A stretch of DNA of 33,396 bases from Pseudomonadota bacterium (GTDB taxonomy: Bacteria; Myxococcota_A; Polyangia; Haliangiales; Haliangiaceae). The translations under genes were made by a program, and so were the position numbers. Position 1 is the first letter of the stretch. The number at the start of each line of letters is the position of its first letter. Shown here one piece after another: positions 16,133 through 23,344 of the stretch. Location of the stretch: assembly GCA_022360315.1 (NCBI GenBank), contig JAKSDA010000406.1, positions 1 through 33,396 of the forward strand. Direction: 5' to 3'. The notes under the pieces are model-generated. The model had not been told where the DNA came from, did no database searches, and was given only the letters and a program-made list of their open reading frames with translations.

Positions 16133-17350
16133 ATGAGCCGGATCCCCGACCCGATAGACAACCTGGGTAAGGCGTCCGACCGCTTGCGACCGAACCCCGA
16201 GTTCGACGCCGCCAATCACCCATTTGACAGTGATTCGTACTTTGTCTGGTCCCGCATCGACGGGGTTACCTCGATCCGGGACATCATCTTGATGGTCGGC
16301 TTTCCCATCGATCACACCATCGCGATCCTGAACCAGTTGCGCGAGTGCGGCGCCCTGCTTTTGCCCGGGGAAAATCCGGCCAGTGTCATACATCGATTGA
16401 ACCGGGCCCGGGCCAAGACCGCTACCGGGCCGCGCAGGGCCGCTGCCCCGACTGCCGAGCGCAGGATCCGACGGGTGACCGGGCGGACCGGCGAACCGGC
16501 GAAAAGCCCGGGCCGTGCGCCGACCGATGATTCGATCCCGGCCGTGCCCACAGGGCCATCCAAACCGGCAGCCTCGCCGCAGAAAGACTCGCTCAATGAC
16601 CTCGAGCCGCTCGATGCCGAAGAATCCACCGCCATGCTTGCCGAGGTCACGCTCAGCGAGGAGAGCAAGGTCCGGATCATCGCGATGCGACGCAAGTTGC
16701 GCAGGGCGAACTATTTTAATCTGCTCGGCGTGCCGACCGAGGTCGATAAACGCGAGCTCAAACGGGCCTATCGCCGCCTGTCCAAGGCGTTTCACCCAGA
16801 TCGCTACTACGGCAGGAAGACCGGCCCGTTCGGCCCATGGCTGGCCGAGATCTTCGAGACGCTGACCAAGGCATTCGATGTGCTGTCGGATGGCAAGATG
16901 CGCGCGCAGTACATGATCGCCATTCAGGGCGGAGCGACCCCGGCTCGCGTGGAAGCACAGACCCAGACCGAGTATGCGGCCGAACTATTCGAGCGAGGCC
17001 GCCAAAATGAGACGAGCGGGGATCTGGCGGTGGCTCTCAAGCTGTTCGCGGCTGCAGTCCGCCTCGATCCGCAGACCAGGTACTTGAGCCGGGCAGCCCG
17101 CTGCGCACTGGCTGCTCAGAGACTTCGGGAGGCCGAAGAATATGCCAGTAAAGCTGCGGAGTTAGAACCCGATGATCCCTCGATATTAAGAGTTTTGGCC
17201 GATGTGTACCGCGCCTTTGGCAAGCTTCGGCACGCCGAGGAGGTCCTGGTTTCAGCCCTCGCCCTCAAGAGCGAAAACGACGTCCTGGGCAAAGGGCTGA
17301 GAACCGACCTTGCCCAGGTTCGGGCCGAACTCGATCGGCTCAACAGATAG
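16133..17350 (+). CDS. J-domain co-chaperone with N-terminal helical domain and C-terminal TPRs
   Basis: A 405-residue protein with a central J domain (about 199-262). The HPD motif is at H221-P222-D223 in KAFHPDRYYG, preceded by NYFNLLGVP and KRELKRAYRRLS. Residues about 27-80 form a small domain (YFVWSRIDGVTSIRD... LNQLRECGALLL) that is repeated at the C-terminus of the 816-residue protein encoded downstream. A low-complexity Pro/Ala/Arg linker joins it to the J domain. The tail (about 280-405) is TPR-like (AAELFERGRQNETSGDLAVA, ALAAQRLREAEEYASKAAEL). J domains stimulate ATP hydrolysis by DnaK-type chaperones, and the DnaK-like gene is next on the same strand. The Gly/Phe and zinc-finger regions of true DnaJ are missing, so it is not housekeeping DnaJ. 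AGGAGG precedes the ATG by 12 nt. Confidence 0.88.
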   Translation: MSRIPDPIDNLGKASDRLRPNPEFDAANHPFDSDSYFVWSRIDGVTSIRDIILMVGFPIDHTIAILNQLRECGALLLPGENPASVIHRLNRARAKTATGPRRAAAPTAERRIRRVTGRTGEPAKSPGRAPTDDSIPAVPTGPSKPAASPQKDSLNDLEPLDAEESTAMLAEVTLSEESKVRIIAMRRKLRRANYFNLLGVPTEVDKRELKRAYRRLSKAFHPDRYYGRKTGPFGPWLAEIFETLTKAFDVLSDGKMRAQYMIAIQGGATPARVEAQTQTEYAAELFERGRQNETSGDLAVALKLFAAAVRLDPQTRYLSRAARCALAAQRLREAEEYASKAAELEPDDPSILRVLADVYRAFGKLRHAEEVLVSALALKSENDVLGKGLRTDLAQVRAELDRLNR

Positions 17351-17455
17351 TTGCAACCAATGGCCCTCGAGCCTCCCTTGCAAGTGATACAGACTCCGAA
17401 TTTGGCTGACCAATACACTGGCTTCGCCGCACAGACGAGGCGAGAATAGAGCCAA

Positions 17456-19291
17456 ATGGCAAGCGAGAAGGTCATCGGCATCGACCTGGGAACCACGAAC
17501 TCGTGCGTCGCTATCGTGGAAGACGGCACGCCTGTCGTAATTCCCAACCGAGGCGGGTACAAGACGACACCGTCGATGGTGGCTATCGCGGAGAACGGCA
17601 AACGGCTGGTCGGCCACATTGCCAAACGGCAGGCGATCACCAACGCAGAAAATACCGTGTTTGCGGCCAAACGGCTTATCGGACGCAAATGGGGCTCGAC
17701 TGCGGTGCGGGCATCACTCGACACAATGCCCTACCGAATCGTCGAGGGGCCGCACGACGACGTGCGCATCATGTTGCGCGACCAGGTATTCTCCATTCCC
17801 GAGCTGTCGGCCTATATCCTTCAGGAGATGAAGATCATCACCGAGGAATACCTCGGCGATGAGGTCGGAAAAGCTGTGATCACCGTGCCGGCCTACTTCA
17901 ACGACGGTCAGCGTCAAGCCACCAAGGACGCTGGTCGAGTTGCCGGCGTCGAGGTCATCCGCATTATCAACGAGCCCACTGCTGCGGCGCTGGCCTATGG
18001 GTTCGGCCGCGATATCGAGCGCAAAGTCGCGGTTTACGATCTGGGCGGTGGCACCTTTGACATTTCGCTTCTCGACATCGGCAACGGCGTGTTTGAGGTC
18101 ATCTCGACCGCGGGAGATACATTCCTGGGCGGCGAGGACTTCGACCGGCGGATCATCGACTGGCTGGTGCAGGAGTTCAAAAAGGAGAACAAGGTCGATC
18201 TGCGCAAGGACAAGATGGCGCTGCAGCGGCTCAAAGATGTCGCGGAGAAGGCCAAATGCGAGCTTTCCGGCATGCGCGAGACCGAGATCAACCTGCCGTT
18301 TATCATCTCGACCGGGCGCAACGAGGCGCTGCATCTGCAGACTAGTCTGAGCCGGACCCAGCTCGAAGAGCTCACCTTCGATCTGGTCGACCGGACCGCC
18401 GAAATTTGTGCTCAAACCCTCGATGAGGCCGGTGTTGACAAGGAGGAGATCGAGGAGGTCATTCTGGTCGGGGGCATGACCCGCATGCCGCTCATCCAGC
18501 AGCGCGTGGCCGAGTATTTCGGCCGCGAGCCGTGCAAGGGCGTCCATCCGGACGAGGTCGTCGCGCTCGGCGCCGCCATCCAGGGCTCTGCACTGGTCGA
18601 TGATCAGCACGACGTCCTACTCCTCGACGTGACGCCACACTCGCTGGGCATCATGATCGTGGGCGGCTACTTTCACAAACTCATCGAGCAGAACACCACA
18701 GTGCCCACCTCGATGTCTCATGTTTTCACCACGGTCAAGGACAACCAGACCTCGGTGAAGATTCTCGTCCTTCAGGGGGAGAGCGAGCGGGCCGAGGAAA
18801 ACGAATTGCTCGGCGAGTTTGTCCTCACCGGACTGCGCCGGGCGCCGCGCGGCGAGGTGGAGATCGAGGTGACGTTCCACATCAGCGCCGACGGCATCGT
18901 GAGCGTGAAAGCGCGCGACCAGGAGACCGGCCTCGAGCAGTCGATCACCGTGACCGCGACTAGCGGGCTCACCGAAGACGAGATCAGCAAGATGATCGAC
19001 GCCAACAAGGACTACATGGTCGAGGTCAAGAATGAACAGGAGTTCGACAAGCAGCGCCATGGCACCGAAAAGATTCTCGACGAAATCGACAGCCTCTTTC
19101 CCCAGGTCGCCGATATCATCAGCGGCTCGGATTTTGGCCAGGACGCGGTAAAAAAAGCGCGCAGTGTATGCGATAAAGCCCGGCAGGCGATCGCGGCAAG
19201 GGATGCTGCGCAGCTTTCGGAGGTTACCGAGGCGCTCAATCGCACGCTCAACATGTTCAAGGGCGTCGTGTCCAAAACCCGCAACAGCTGA
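17456..19291 (+). CDS. DnaK-like Hsp70 chaperone, non-canonical paralogue
   Basis: A 611-residue Hsp70. The nucleotide-binding domain (about 1-380) has IGIDLGTTNSCVA, VITVPAYFNDGQRQATKDAG, AVYDLGGGTFDIS and VILVGGMTRMPLIQ. The substrate-binding beta domain (about 390-505) has LLLDVTPHSLGI and VLQGE, and a helical lid follows. The C-terminus (KGVVSKTRNS) lacks the acidic, disordered tail with the usual conserved end, and the protein is some 25 residues shorter than typical DnaK (about 635-640). The inserted DDVRIML segment near residue 100 is also unusual. It sits between a J-domain gene and the 816-residue gene, away from dnaJ or grpE, so it is probably an additional DnaK, like SglK or StkA of Myxococcus, not the housekeeping one. 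Start ATG 17456. Confidence 0.92.
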   Translation: MASEKVIGIDLGTTNSCVAIVEDGTPVVIPNRGGYKTTPSMVAIAENGKRLVGHIAKRQAITNAENTVFAAKRLIGRKWGSTAVRASLDTMPYRIVEGPHDDVRIMLRDQVFSIPELSAYILQEMKIITEEYLGDEVGKAVITVPAYFNDGQRQATKDAGRVAGVEVIRIINEPTAAALAYGFGRDIERKVAVYDLGGGTFDISLLDIGNGVFEVISTAGDTFLGGEDFDRRIIDWLVQEFKKENKVDLRKDKMALQRLKDVAEKAKCELSGMRETEINLPFIISTGRNEALHLQTSLSRTQLEELTFDLVDRTAEICAQTLDEAGVDKEEIEEVILVGGMTRMPLIQQRVAEYFGREPCKGVHPDEVVALGAAIQGSALVDDQHDVLLLDVTPHSLGIMIVGGYFHKLIEQNTTVPTSMSHVFTTVKDNQTSVKILVLQGESERAEENELLGEFVLTGLRRAPRGEVEIEVTFHISADGIVSVKARDQETGLEQSITVTATSGLTEDEISKMIDANKDYMVEVKNEQEFDKQRHGTEKILDEIDSLFPQVADIISGSDFGQDAVKKARSVCDKARQAIAARDAAQLSEVTEALNRTLNMFKGVVSKTRNS

Positions 19292-19303
19292 GCGGAGACC
19301 AAT

Positions 19304-21754
19304 TTGTCGGACCGGCCGCGCACACATCGAGCCAATCACGGCGAAGTTAGCCGTGACGTGGCCGAGCTACTCGACAGGGGGCTCGAGTTCTTCCACGAGC
19401 GCGAACTCCTGGCCGCACTGGCCGAATGGGAAGCCGCTCTCGAACTCGATCCCAGCTGTGAGGCGGCCCAGGACTACATCGATTTTGTGCGCCACAACTT
19501 CGACCTGCTCGAAGAGCGATTTCGGCTCGAGGATACCGGCAGTATTCCTCAGGAAGACGGCTCGTTTGCCATCGAATCATTCGACTCATCCAACTCGACG
19601 ATCGATCCCGGCACTGCGGCTCCCGAGCCACCCGGCGAGGCCGATGGGCCAAACGAGGACGAGCACAGTGACGGCTGGGCCATCTCCGTCGGTGTCGACG
19701 AACTGGACACAGATCGCAACGAGGTTGCAGTGTCGCCAGAGAAAACCGAGCCGGATCAATTGTCCGAAGTGTTGCCCCGGCCAGAAGATGACGATCTCCT
19801 CAAACTCGACGATATCGCGGGCGCTCGGCCGTTTGACGACGGGGACGCCACGAGGGGGCGAGGCGAAAAGGCGCCGAGACAACAGCGTCCGCCGACCGAC
19901 GACCTCCGCAGCCGAGCCTCCGAGATCAGTGCGCAGCGGCTGGACTCAATACGTCGGACCTCGTCTGGCTCCGCGTCTCTTCGGTCTCGTCGCAGCTCCA
20001 CGGAATCGGATTCCGATGAAGAAAAAACCATCGAGCGTCACAGCTTTGCCAGGAGAAGGGTACAGGCTCGTTTCGACGATGAGAGGACACCCGTTCCCGA
20101 ATTGCCCGGCGAAGGTGCGTTAACCGTCGGTGCAGAACCCGACCTCGATGACGCCTGGACACTCGACCTCGGTCTCGATGCATCGACATGGGGATCTCCC
20201 AAATCGGCATCCGTGCCCACGGCGACAGCGCCAGAGCTATCCGGTCCAGTCGGTCCGATACCTGGACCAGAGGATAACCTGGCAGGCGCCGGGACGGACA
20301 ATATCGCCTCTTCTGTACCGTCCAGACGAGCCAAAAGTGTCGAGGTCGCAGCGCTTAGCAAACCGAGCACTCCGAATCTGAACATTCCTCCTGTCGTCAT
20401 TGAGGAGCTGCCGTCGTCCATCCCCGCAGGCGTTGCCGATGCAGACGATGCGGTCACGCGTTCGGCGGGGTACATCAGCCCGGGATCGAGTGACCTGCCG
20501 ATCAGAGAATTGGCCGCCGATGATCGGGCAATGGACAGAACGGCCGCTGAAGGACCGGCAACCAAGAACCTGCGGATCCGCTCCGCCGTGCATGGGTCTG
20601 CATTGTCGTCCCGGGGATCGTCGCACCGAGAGGATTCCTTGCCGGGACGCCCGCTCGATGCAGGCGCAGAAATGCTCGATGGGGGCAGAAAACAGCTCGA
20701 TGGGAGCGCCGAACGGCTTGATAGCGGCGCAGAAATGCTCGAGGCGGGTGCACAGCCCGGTGATGTGGGCACAGAATCCGTCGACCGGAGTGCGTCGAAA
20801 GGTCTACACGGCGGCATGGTCGGTCCTGCCGAGAGCGCGCCCCGTAGCTCCACGCGTCGCGGCCTAGGAGTTCCCCTGGAAGTCGGTGATCGGTCAGAAC
20901 ACAGTCGACCGCCTGTGCTGGGGACACCGCCAGGATTCGAACCATCGACGCTCGAATCTCCGAAGTTTGCAACGATCGAACTCGCTCCCGATGCCGGAGA
21001 AAACCGCTCTGCGGAGCGTGTGCCCCAGACCAAGCCAATTCTCGGCGTTCCATTGACCCGGCCGGACAGCCCGGGCCGCGCCCTCTCGCTGGATAGCAAT
21101 GATCCAGGTGGGGCAGAGCCCGGCGGGGCAGACAGTGGAGGTCACCGAGATGGAGGCAAGAACGTTGTGAATCTGCCAGACAGAGATCTGCACGACAACG
21201 GTTTGGCAGATAACGTCGAGGATATCGAGCTAGGTGGCTATGACGGTAGCAGTCCCGCTATCCCGGCTGTCGGCTTCGCGCAGCCGGCATCGCTGGAAGG
21301 GGAAACCCGGGCACTGCTCGCCGATCTCGATGCCGGTGCCGTGTCGGGTGAATCGGAGCGCGATCGCCTGCGCCGTCGACTGACCACTCTGCTCGAACGG
21401 GCCGCCTCCGAGCATCAAGACGGCAACGATCGAGTTGCCGTCTTGGCACTCAATCTGGCCATGGCCGACGATCCCGACAGTGCCATCACGCAGAAGCTCA
21501 TGCAGCTACATCGCGACGCGATGTACGACATATTTCAGTCCTATCTCGGTGACGCAGGTGCCGTACCCACGATGGCGATGGATTTGAACCAGCTCGGAGG
21601 CGAGAACATCGACAATCGCGCCGCCTTCCTGATGTCCAGAGTTGACGGAATGTTGACTGTCGACGAGCTTCTCGATGTTTCGGGCATGCCTCGCCTCGAG
21701 GCCTACCGGCACCTTTCCATGTTGGTGATCAAGGGCATTTTGAAACTCGACTAA
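19304..21754 (+). CDS. Large disordered protein with TPR-like head and adaptor-like C-terminal domain
   Basis: An 816-residue protein starting at TTG 19304, with GGAG about 8 nt upstream and only 12 nt after the DnaK-like stop, so co-translation is likely. Residues about 15-75 look like a TPR-type helical hairpin (DVAELLDRGLEFFHEREL). Residues about 80-660 are polar, Ser/Pro/Asp-rich and probably disordered, including seven degenerate heptads at 451-499. The C-terminal part (about 680-816) is ordered: RLTTLLERAASEHQDG, a helical stretch MYDIFQSYLGDAGAVP, then NRAAFLMSRVDGMLTVDELL and a GMP...LSMLVIKGILKLD end. This last piece matches the N-terminal domain of the J protein in pattern. It may act as scaffold or client-presenting adaptor for the chaperone pair. 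No catalytic motif is visible. A hairpin terminator follows at 21754-21795. Confidence 0.82.
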   Translation: MSDRPRTHRANHGEVSRDVAELLDRGLEFFHERELLAALAEWEAALELDPSCEAAQDYIDFVRHNFDLLEERFRLEDTGSIPQEDGSFAIESFDSSNSTIDPGTAAPEPPGEADGPNEDEHSDGWAISVGVDELDTDRNEVAVSPEKTEPDQLSEVLPRPEDDDLLKLDDIAGARPFDDGDATRGRGEKAPRQQRPPTDDLRSRASEISAQRLDSIRRTSSGSASLRSRRSSTESDSDEEKTIERHSFARRRVQARFDDERTPVPELPGEGALTVGAEPDLDDAWTLDLGLDASTWGSPKSASVPTATAPELSGPVGPIPGPEDNLAGAGTDNIASSVPSRRAKSVEVAALSKPSTPNLNIPPVVIEELPSSIPAGVADADDAVTRSAGYISPGSSDLPIRELAADDRAMDRTAAEGPATKNLRIRSAVHGSALSSRGSSHREDSLPGRPLDAGAEMLDGGRKQLDGSAERLDSGAEMLEAGAQPGDVGTESVDRSASKGLHGGMVGPAESAPRSSTRRGLGVPLEVGDRSEHSRPPVLGTPPGFEPSTLESPKFATIELAPDAGENRSAERVPQTKPILGVPLTRPDSPGRALSLDSNDPGGAEPGGADSGGHRDGGKNVVNLPDRDLHDNGLADNVEDIELGGYDGSSPAIPAVGFAQPASLEGETRALLADLDAGAVSGESERDRLRRRLTTLLERAASEHQDGNDRVAVLALNLAMADDPDSAITQKLMQLHRDAMYDIFQSYLGDAGAVPTMAMDLNQLGGENIDNRAAFLMSRVDGMLTVDELLDVSGMPRLEAYRHLSMLVIKGILKLD
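20654..20800 (+). repeat. 21-bp degenerate tandem repeats coding seven heptads
   Basis: Seven consecutive 21-bp units inside the 816-residue gene encode LDAGAEM, LDGGRKQ, LDGSAER, LDSGAEM, LEAGAQP, GDVGTES and VDRSASK (residues 451-499). The consensus is L-D-x-G-A-E-M, so the leucine and aspartate recur every seven residues. The DNA copies are diverged. In an otherwise disordered region this suggests a short helical or coiled-coil patch. Confidence 0.75.
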
Positions 21755-21795
21755 ACAGAATCACCTTGTTGTGCAACAAACGAGGTGATTCTGTT
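21754..21795. terminator. Hairpin at the end of the chaperone module
   Basis: Perfect 13-bp arms AACAGAATCACCT (21754-21766) and AGGTGATTCTGTT (21783-21795), with an inner stem TGTTG/CAACA in the loop. The left arm starts at the last base of the 816-residue gene's stop codon, which fits a terminator for the argD/J/DnaK transcript. There is no run of T, so its efficiency is uncertain. It resembles the hairpin at 7750-7789. Confidence 0.55.
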
Positions 21796-21814
21796 GCGAG
21801 GCCAACGGCCGAGC

Positions 21815-21848
21815 CGGCCGGGAGTCCGGCCGTCCGGGGGCTTTGCCC
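21815..21848. repeat. REP-like double hairpin, copy B
   Basis: The counterpart of 23-52 in opposite orientation: stem CGGCCGG/CCGGCCG with loop GAGT, then GGGC-TTT-GCCC. The stem bases differ from copy A but stay paired, and the loop and flanking palindrome are conserved, as expected for a dispersed REP-like element. Confidence 0.5.
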
Positions 21849-21861
21849 AAAAATGACAACC

Positions 21862-21922
21862 CGAGCGCGAAGCGGTCGGGCCGCACACGATCACGTTGGA
21901 GCATTTTCAACGTGATCGTGTG
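21862..21922 (-). pseudogene. Second IS1380-type transposase 5' remnant with start-codon hairpin
   Basis: Reverse-strand translation in the appropriate frame gives CSNVIVCGPTASRSG, matching CNVIVRSSTASRSQ of the transposase remnant at 4960-5502. The DNA shares GACCGCTTCGCGCTCG and GTGATCGTG exactly. A perfect 15-bp inverted repeat at 21884-21922 surrounds the presumed start. A stop codon lies just upstream in this frame and the rest of the gene is gone, with REP-like DNA following. Only the 5' end of an element survives. Confidence 0.55.
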
Positions 21923-22132
21923 TAGCAAATCCCGACGCTGCGAGAGGTCCCGAACAGGTTAAAATCGGTCACGGCAACGACGAGTTTCATCCACAGTGGC
22001 GCAGCTCACCAACCTCTGGGCTGGCCCGGATCATTGACCACGACATCTGCCCAGTTGCATCTGTCGGGAACCCTTGACAGTGCGTCCTCGCCGTTGCCCG
22101 ACCTGTGCCAATTCGCCTGGGCTGTGCCGCTA

Positions 22133-22293
22133 AGAGCCGGTCCAAAAACCTCGGACCGAGCCAGAGCGACGAGGCGCGCCGCCAGTGGGTGCGCGAGGAG
22201 TGGAGAATACCGGGTGTATTTGACCGACGAGCAAGCCCGCTGGCGGTGATGGATCGGCGCTCTGGCGACGCGGAGAGTTTTTGGACCGGCTCT
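22133..22293. mobile_element. 161-bp MITE with 17-bp terminal inverted repeats, copy 1
   Basis: A short non-autonomous element bounded by perfect 17-bp inverted repeats (AGAGCCGGTCCAAAAAC at each end) and flanked by TA on both sides, consistent with a TA target duplication. The repeats continue imperfectly inward (CCAGAGCG at the same offset from both ends). A copy with about 96 percent identity by eye lies inverted at 33262-33396. The interior contains GTATTTGACCGACGAGCAA, which translates to VYLTDEQ, resembling the N-terminus of some IS5-type transposases (typically YLTDEQW), so a parent element of that kind is possible. Confidence 0.8.
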
Positions 22294-22639
22294 TAGTCGT
22301 TTCCCAAATCTTGCCCGACAGCTGCAACCTCGCGACTGTGCGTGATGAATGATCCGGACTGACTGGCGGTGTCGGCGTGTGGGGCGCTGCATCAAAACCT
22401 CTCCGATGTCGGCTATTGTGCGCAGCAAGCAGTAAGTCTACTTGTGAGCTGCACCATAGGTAGGATATTCTTGGCAGGTAGGATATTCTCTCGGGACTGA
22501 GGATCAGAACAACCGTGGTCGATCGCCATCCTGGCTTGCAAAGTATTGCGTTCGAAAGCGGGATGGATCGACCGAAATAGCAGCGCCGACAGGCCGCCGA
22601 GGCCGCAGGCATCGCACGACATGGCATAGACTTCGACCT
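22294..22639. other. Gene-poor stretch before the GHKL gene
   Basis: About 346 bp between the MITE and the GHKL-like gene. It holds the 13-bp direct repeat at 22459-22489 and no convincing gene on either strand. The 210 bp left of the MITE (21923-22132) are equally featureless. Confidence 0.4.
22459..22489. repeat. 13-bp direct repeat, possible operator
   Basis: GGTAGGATATTCT occurs at 22459-22471 and again at 22477-22489, a period of 18 bp, about 150 bp upstream of the GHKL-like gene. Such spacing is near two helical turns and could form a binding site for a dimeric regulator. No regulator is known. Confidence 0.35.
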
Positions 22640-23209
22640 GTGACCGGCAAAACAACGACATTCGGCGACTATGTGGCAGATGAGCGAGTGGGGGCGCTGA
22701 TCTCGACGATCGAGATTCGCATCCTGCCAAAGGATTTTAATACCGAATGGCAGCGCTGCGGCCAGACCGCCGACTACCTGGCCAGCTATCTCGCCCATCA
22801 CTTCGAAGACTTCGAAATGGCGATGAACGTCCTTTCGACCGTGCTCAACGAGTTGATCGAGAACAGCGTCAAGTTCTCGGCAAGCCAGCACGAATGGGTC
22901 TCGATCTCGGCCTCGTTTTCGGGCAAGGCGGTGATCCTCGAAGCAACCAACTCGGCGACTGCGGAACAACTGGAGTTATTTACCGCCTTCGTCGAACGAT
23001 TGCTGAGCGAGGATGTCGAGGACCTGTTCCTGGCTCGTATCGAAGACTCCGACTTCGGCGTGGAGTCCGGCTCTGGCCTGGGCTTGATCACGATCAAAAA
23101 AGACTATTTGTCGGGCATTGGGGTCCGGTTCCAGCAAAGGCCGAGCTCGGACCTATACGACGTGTCGGTCCAGCTTCACCTGGACGCCGATCTGGTCGCG
23201 CAGGGCTGA
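22640..23209 (+). CDS. GHKL ATPase-like regulator (slr1658-like)
   Basis: A 189-residue protein resembling the ATP-binding domain of histidine and anti-sigma kinases. NELIENSVKFS (near residue 72) fits the N box, and SGSGLGLITIKKDY (near 150) fits the G2 box. The D-box DxGxG motif is not clear. There is no phosphoacceptor domain. Such stand-alone ATPases, including the cyanobacterial slr1658-type regulators, act in partner-switching or phosphatase-controlled regulation; I am only moderately sure of that family name. The start is GTG 22640, as an in-frame stop lies just upstream (TAG in ATG-GCA-TAG), but no ribosome-binding site is seen. It converges on the hydrolase gene with a hairpin between them (23247-23286). 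The expected partner phosphatase or STAS protein is not nearby. Confidence 0.7.
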   Translation: MTGKTTTFGDYVADERVGALISTIEIRILPKDFNTEWQRCGQTADYLASYLAHHFEDFEMAMNVLSTVLNELIENSVKFSASQHEWVSISASFSGKAVILEATNSATAEQLELFTAFVERLLSEDVEDLFLARIEDSDFGVESGSGLGLITIKKDYLSGIGVRFQQRPSSDLYDVSVQLHLDADLVAQG

Positions 23210-23246
23210 TTCATCAGACTGGGAGTGCGTCGAGGACCGGCCAAAG

Positions 23247-23286
23247 CTGACCTGAAACCAGTCACTTGCGAGGGGTTTCAGGTCAG
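23247..23286. terminator. Bidirectional hairpin between convergent genes
   Basis: Perfect 13-bp arms CTGACCTGAAACC and GGTTTCAGGTCAG with a 14-nt loop, placed between the ends of the convergent GHKL-like and hydrolase genes. The position fits a shared terminator. There is no T-tract. Confidence 0.6.
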
Positions 23287-23344
23287 TGACCCGCTCCGGT
23301 GGGGCCAGTGCGAGGGGAGGAGATGGAGTGGACTGGTCTTTGCG

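Noticed and set aside
14570..16795. A 741-codon open frame on the minus strand opposite argD and the J-domain gene
   Set aside because: It is antisense to two well-supported genes, has no recognisable domain, and is explained by the GC-rich codon bias that keeps the opposite frame open.
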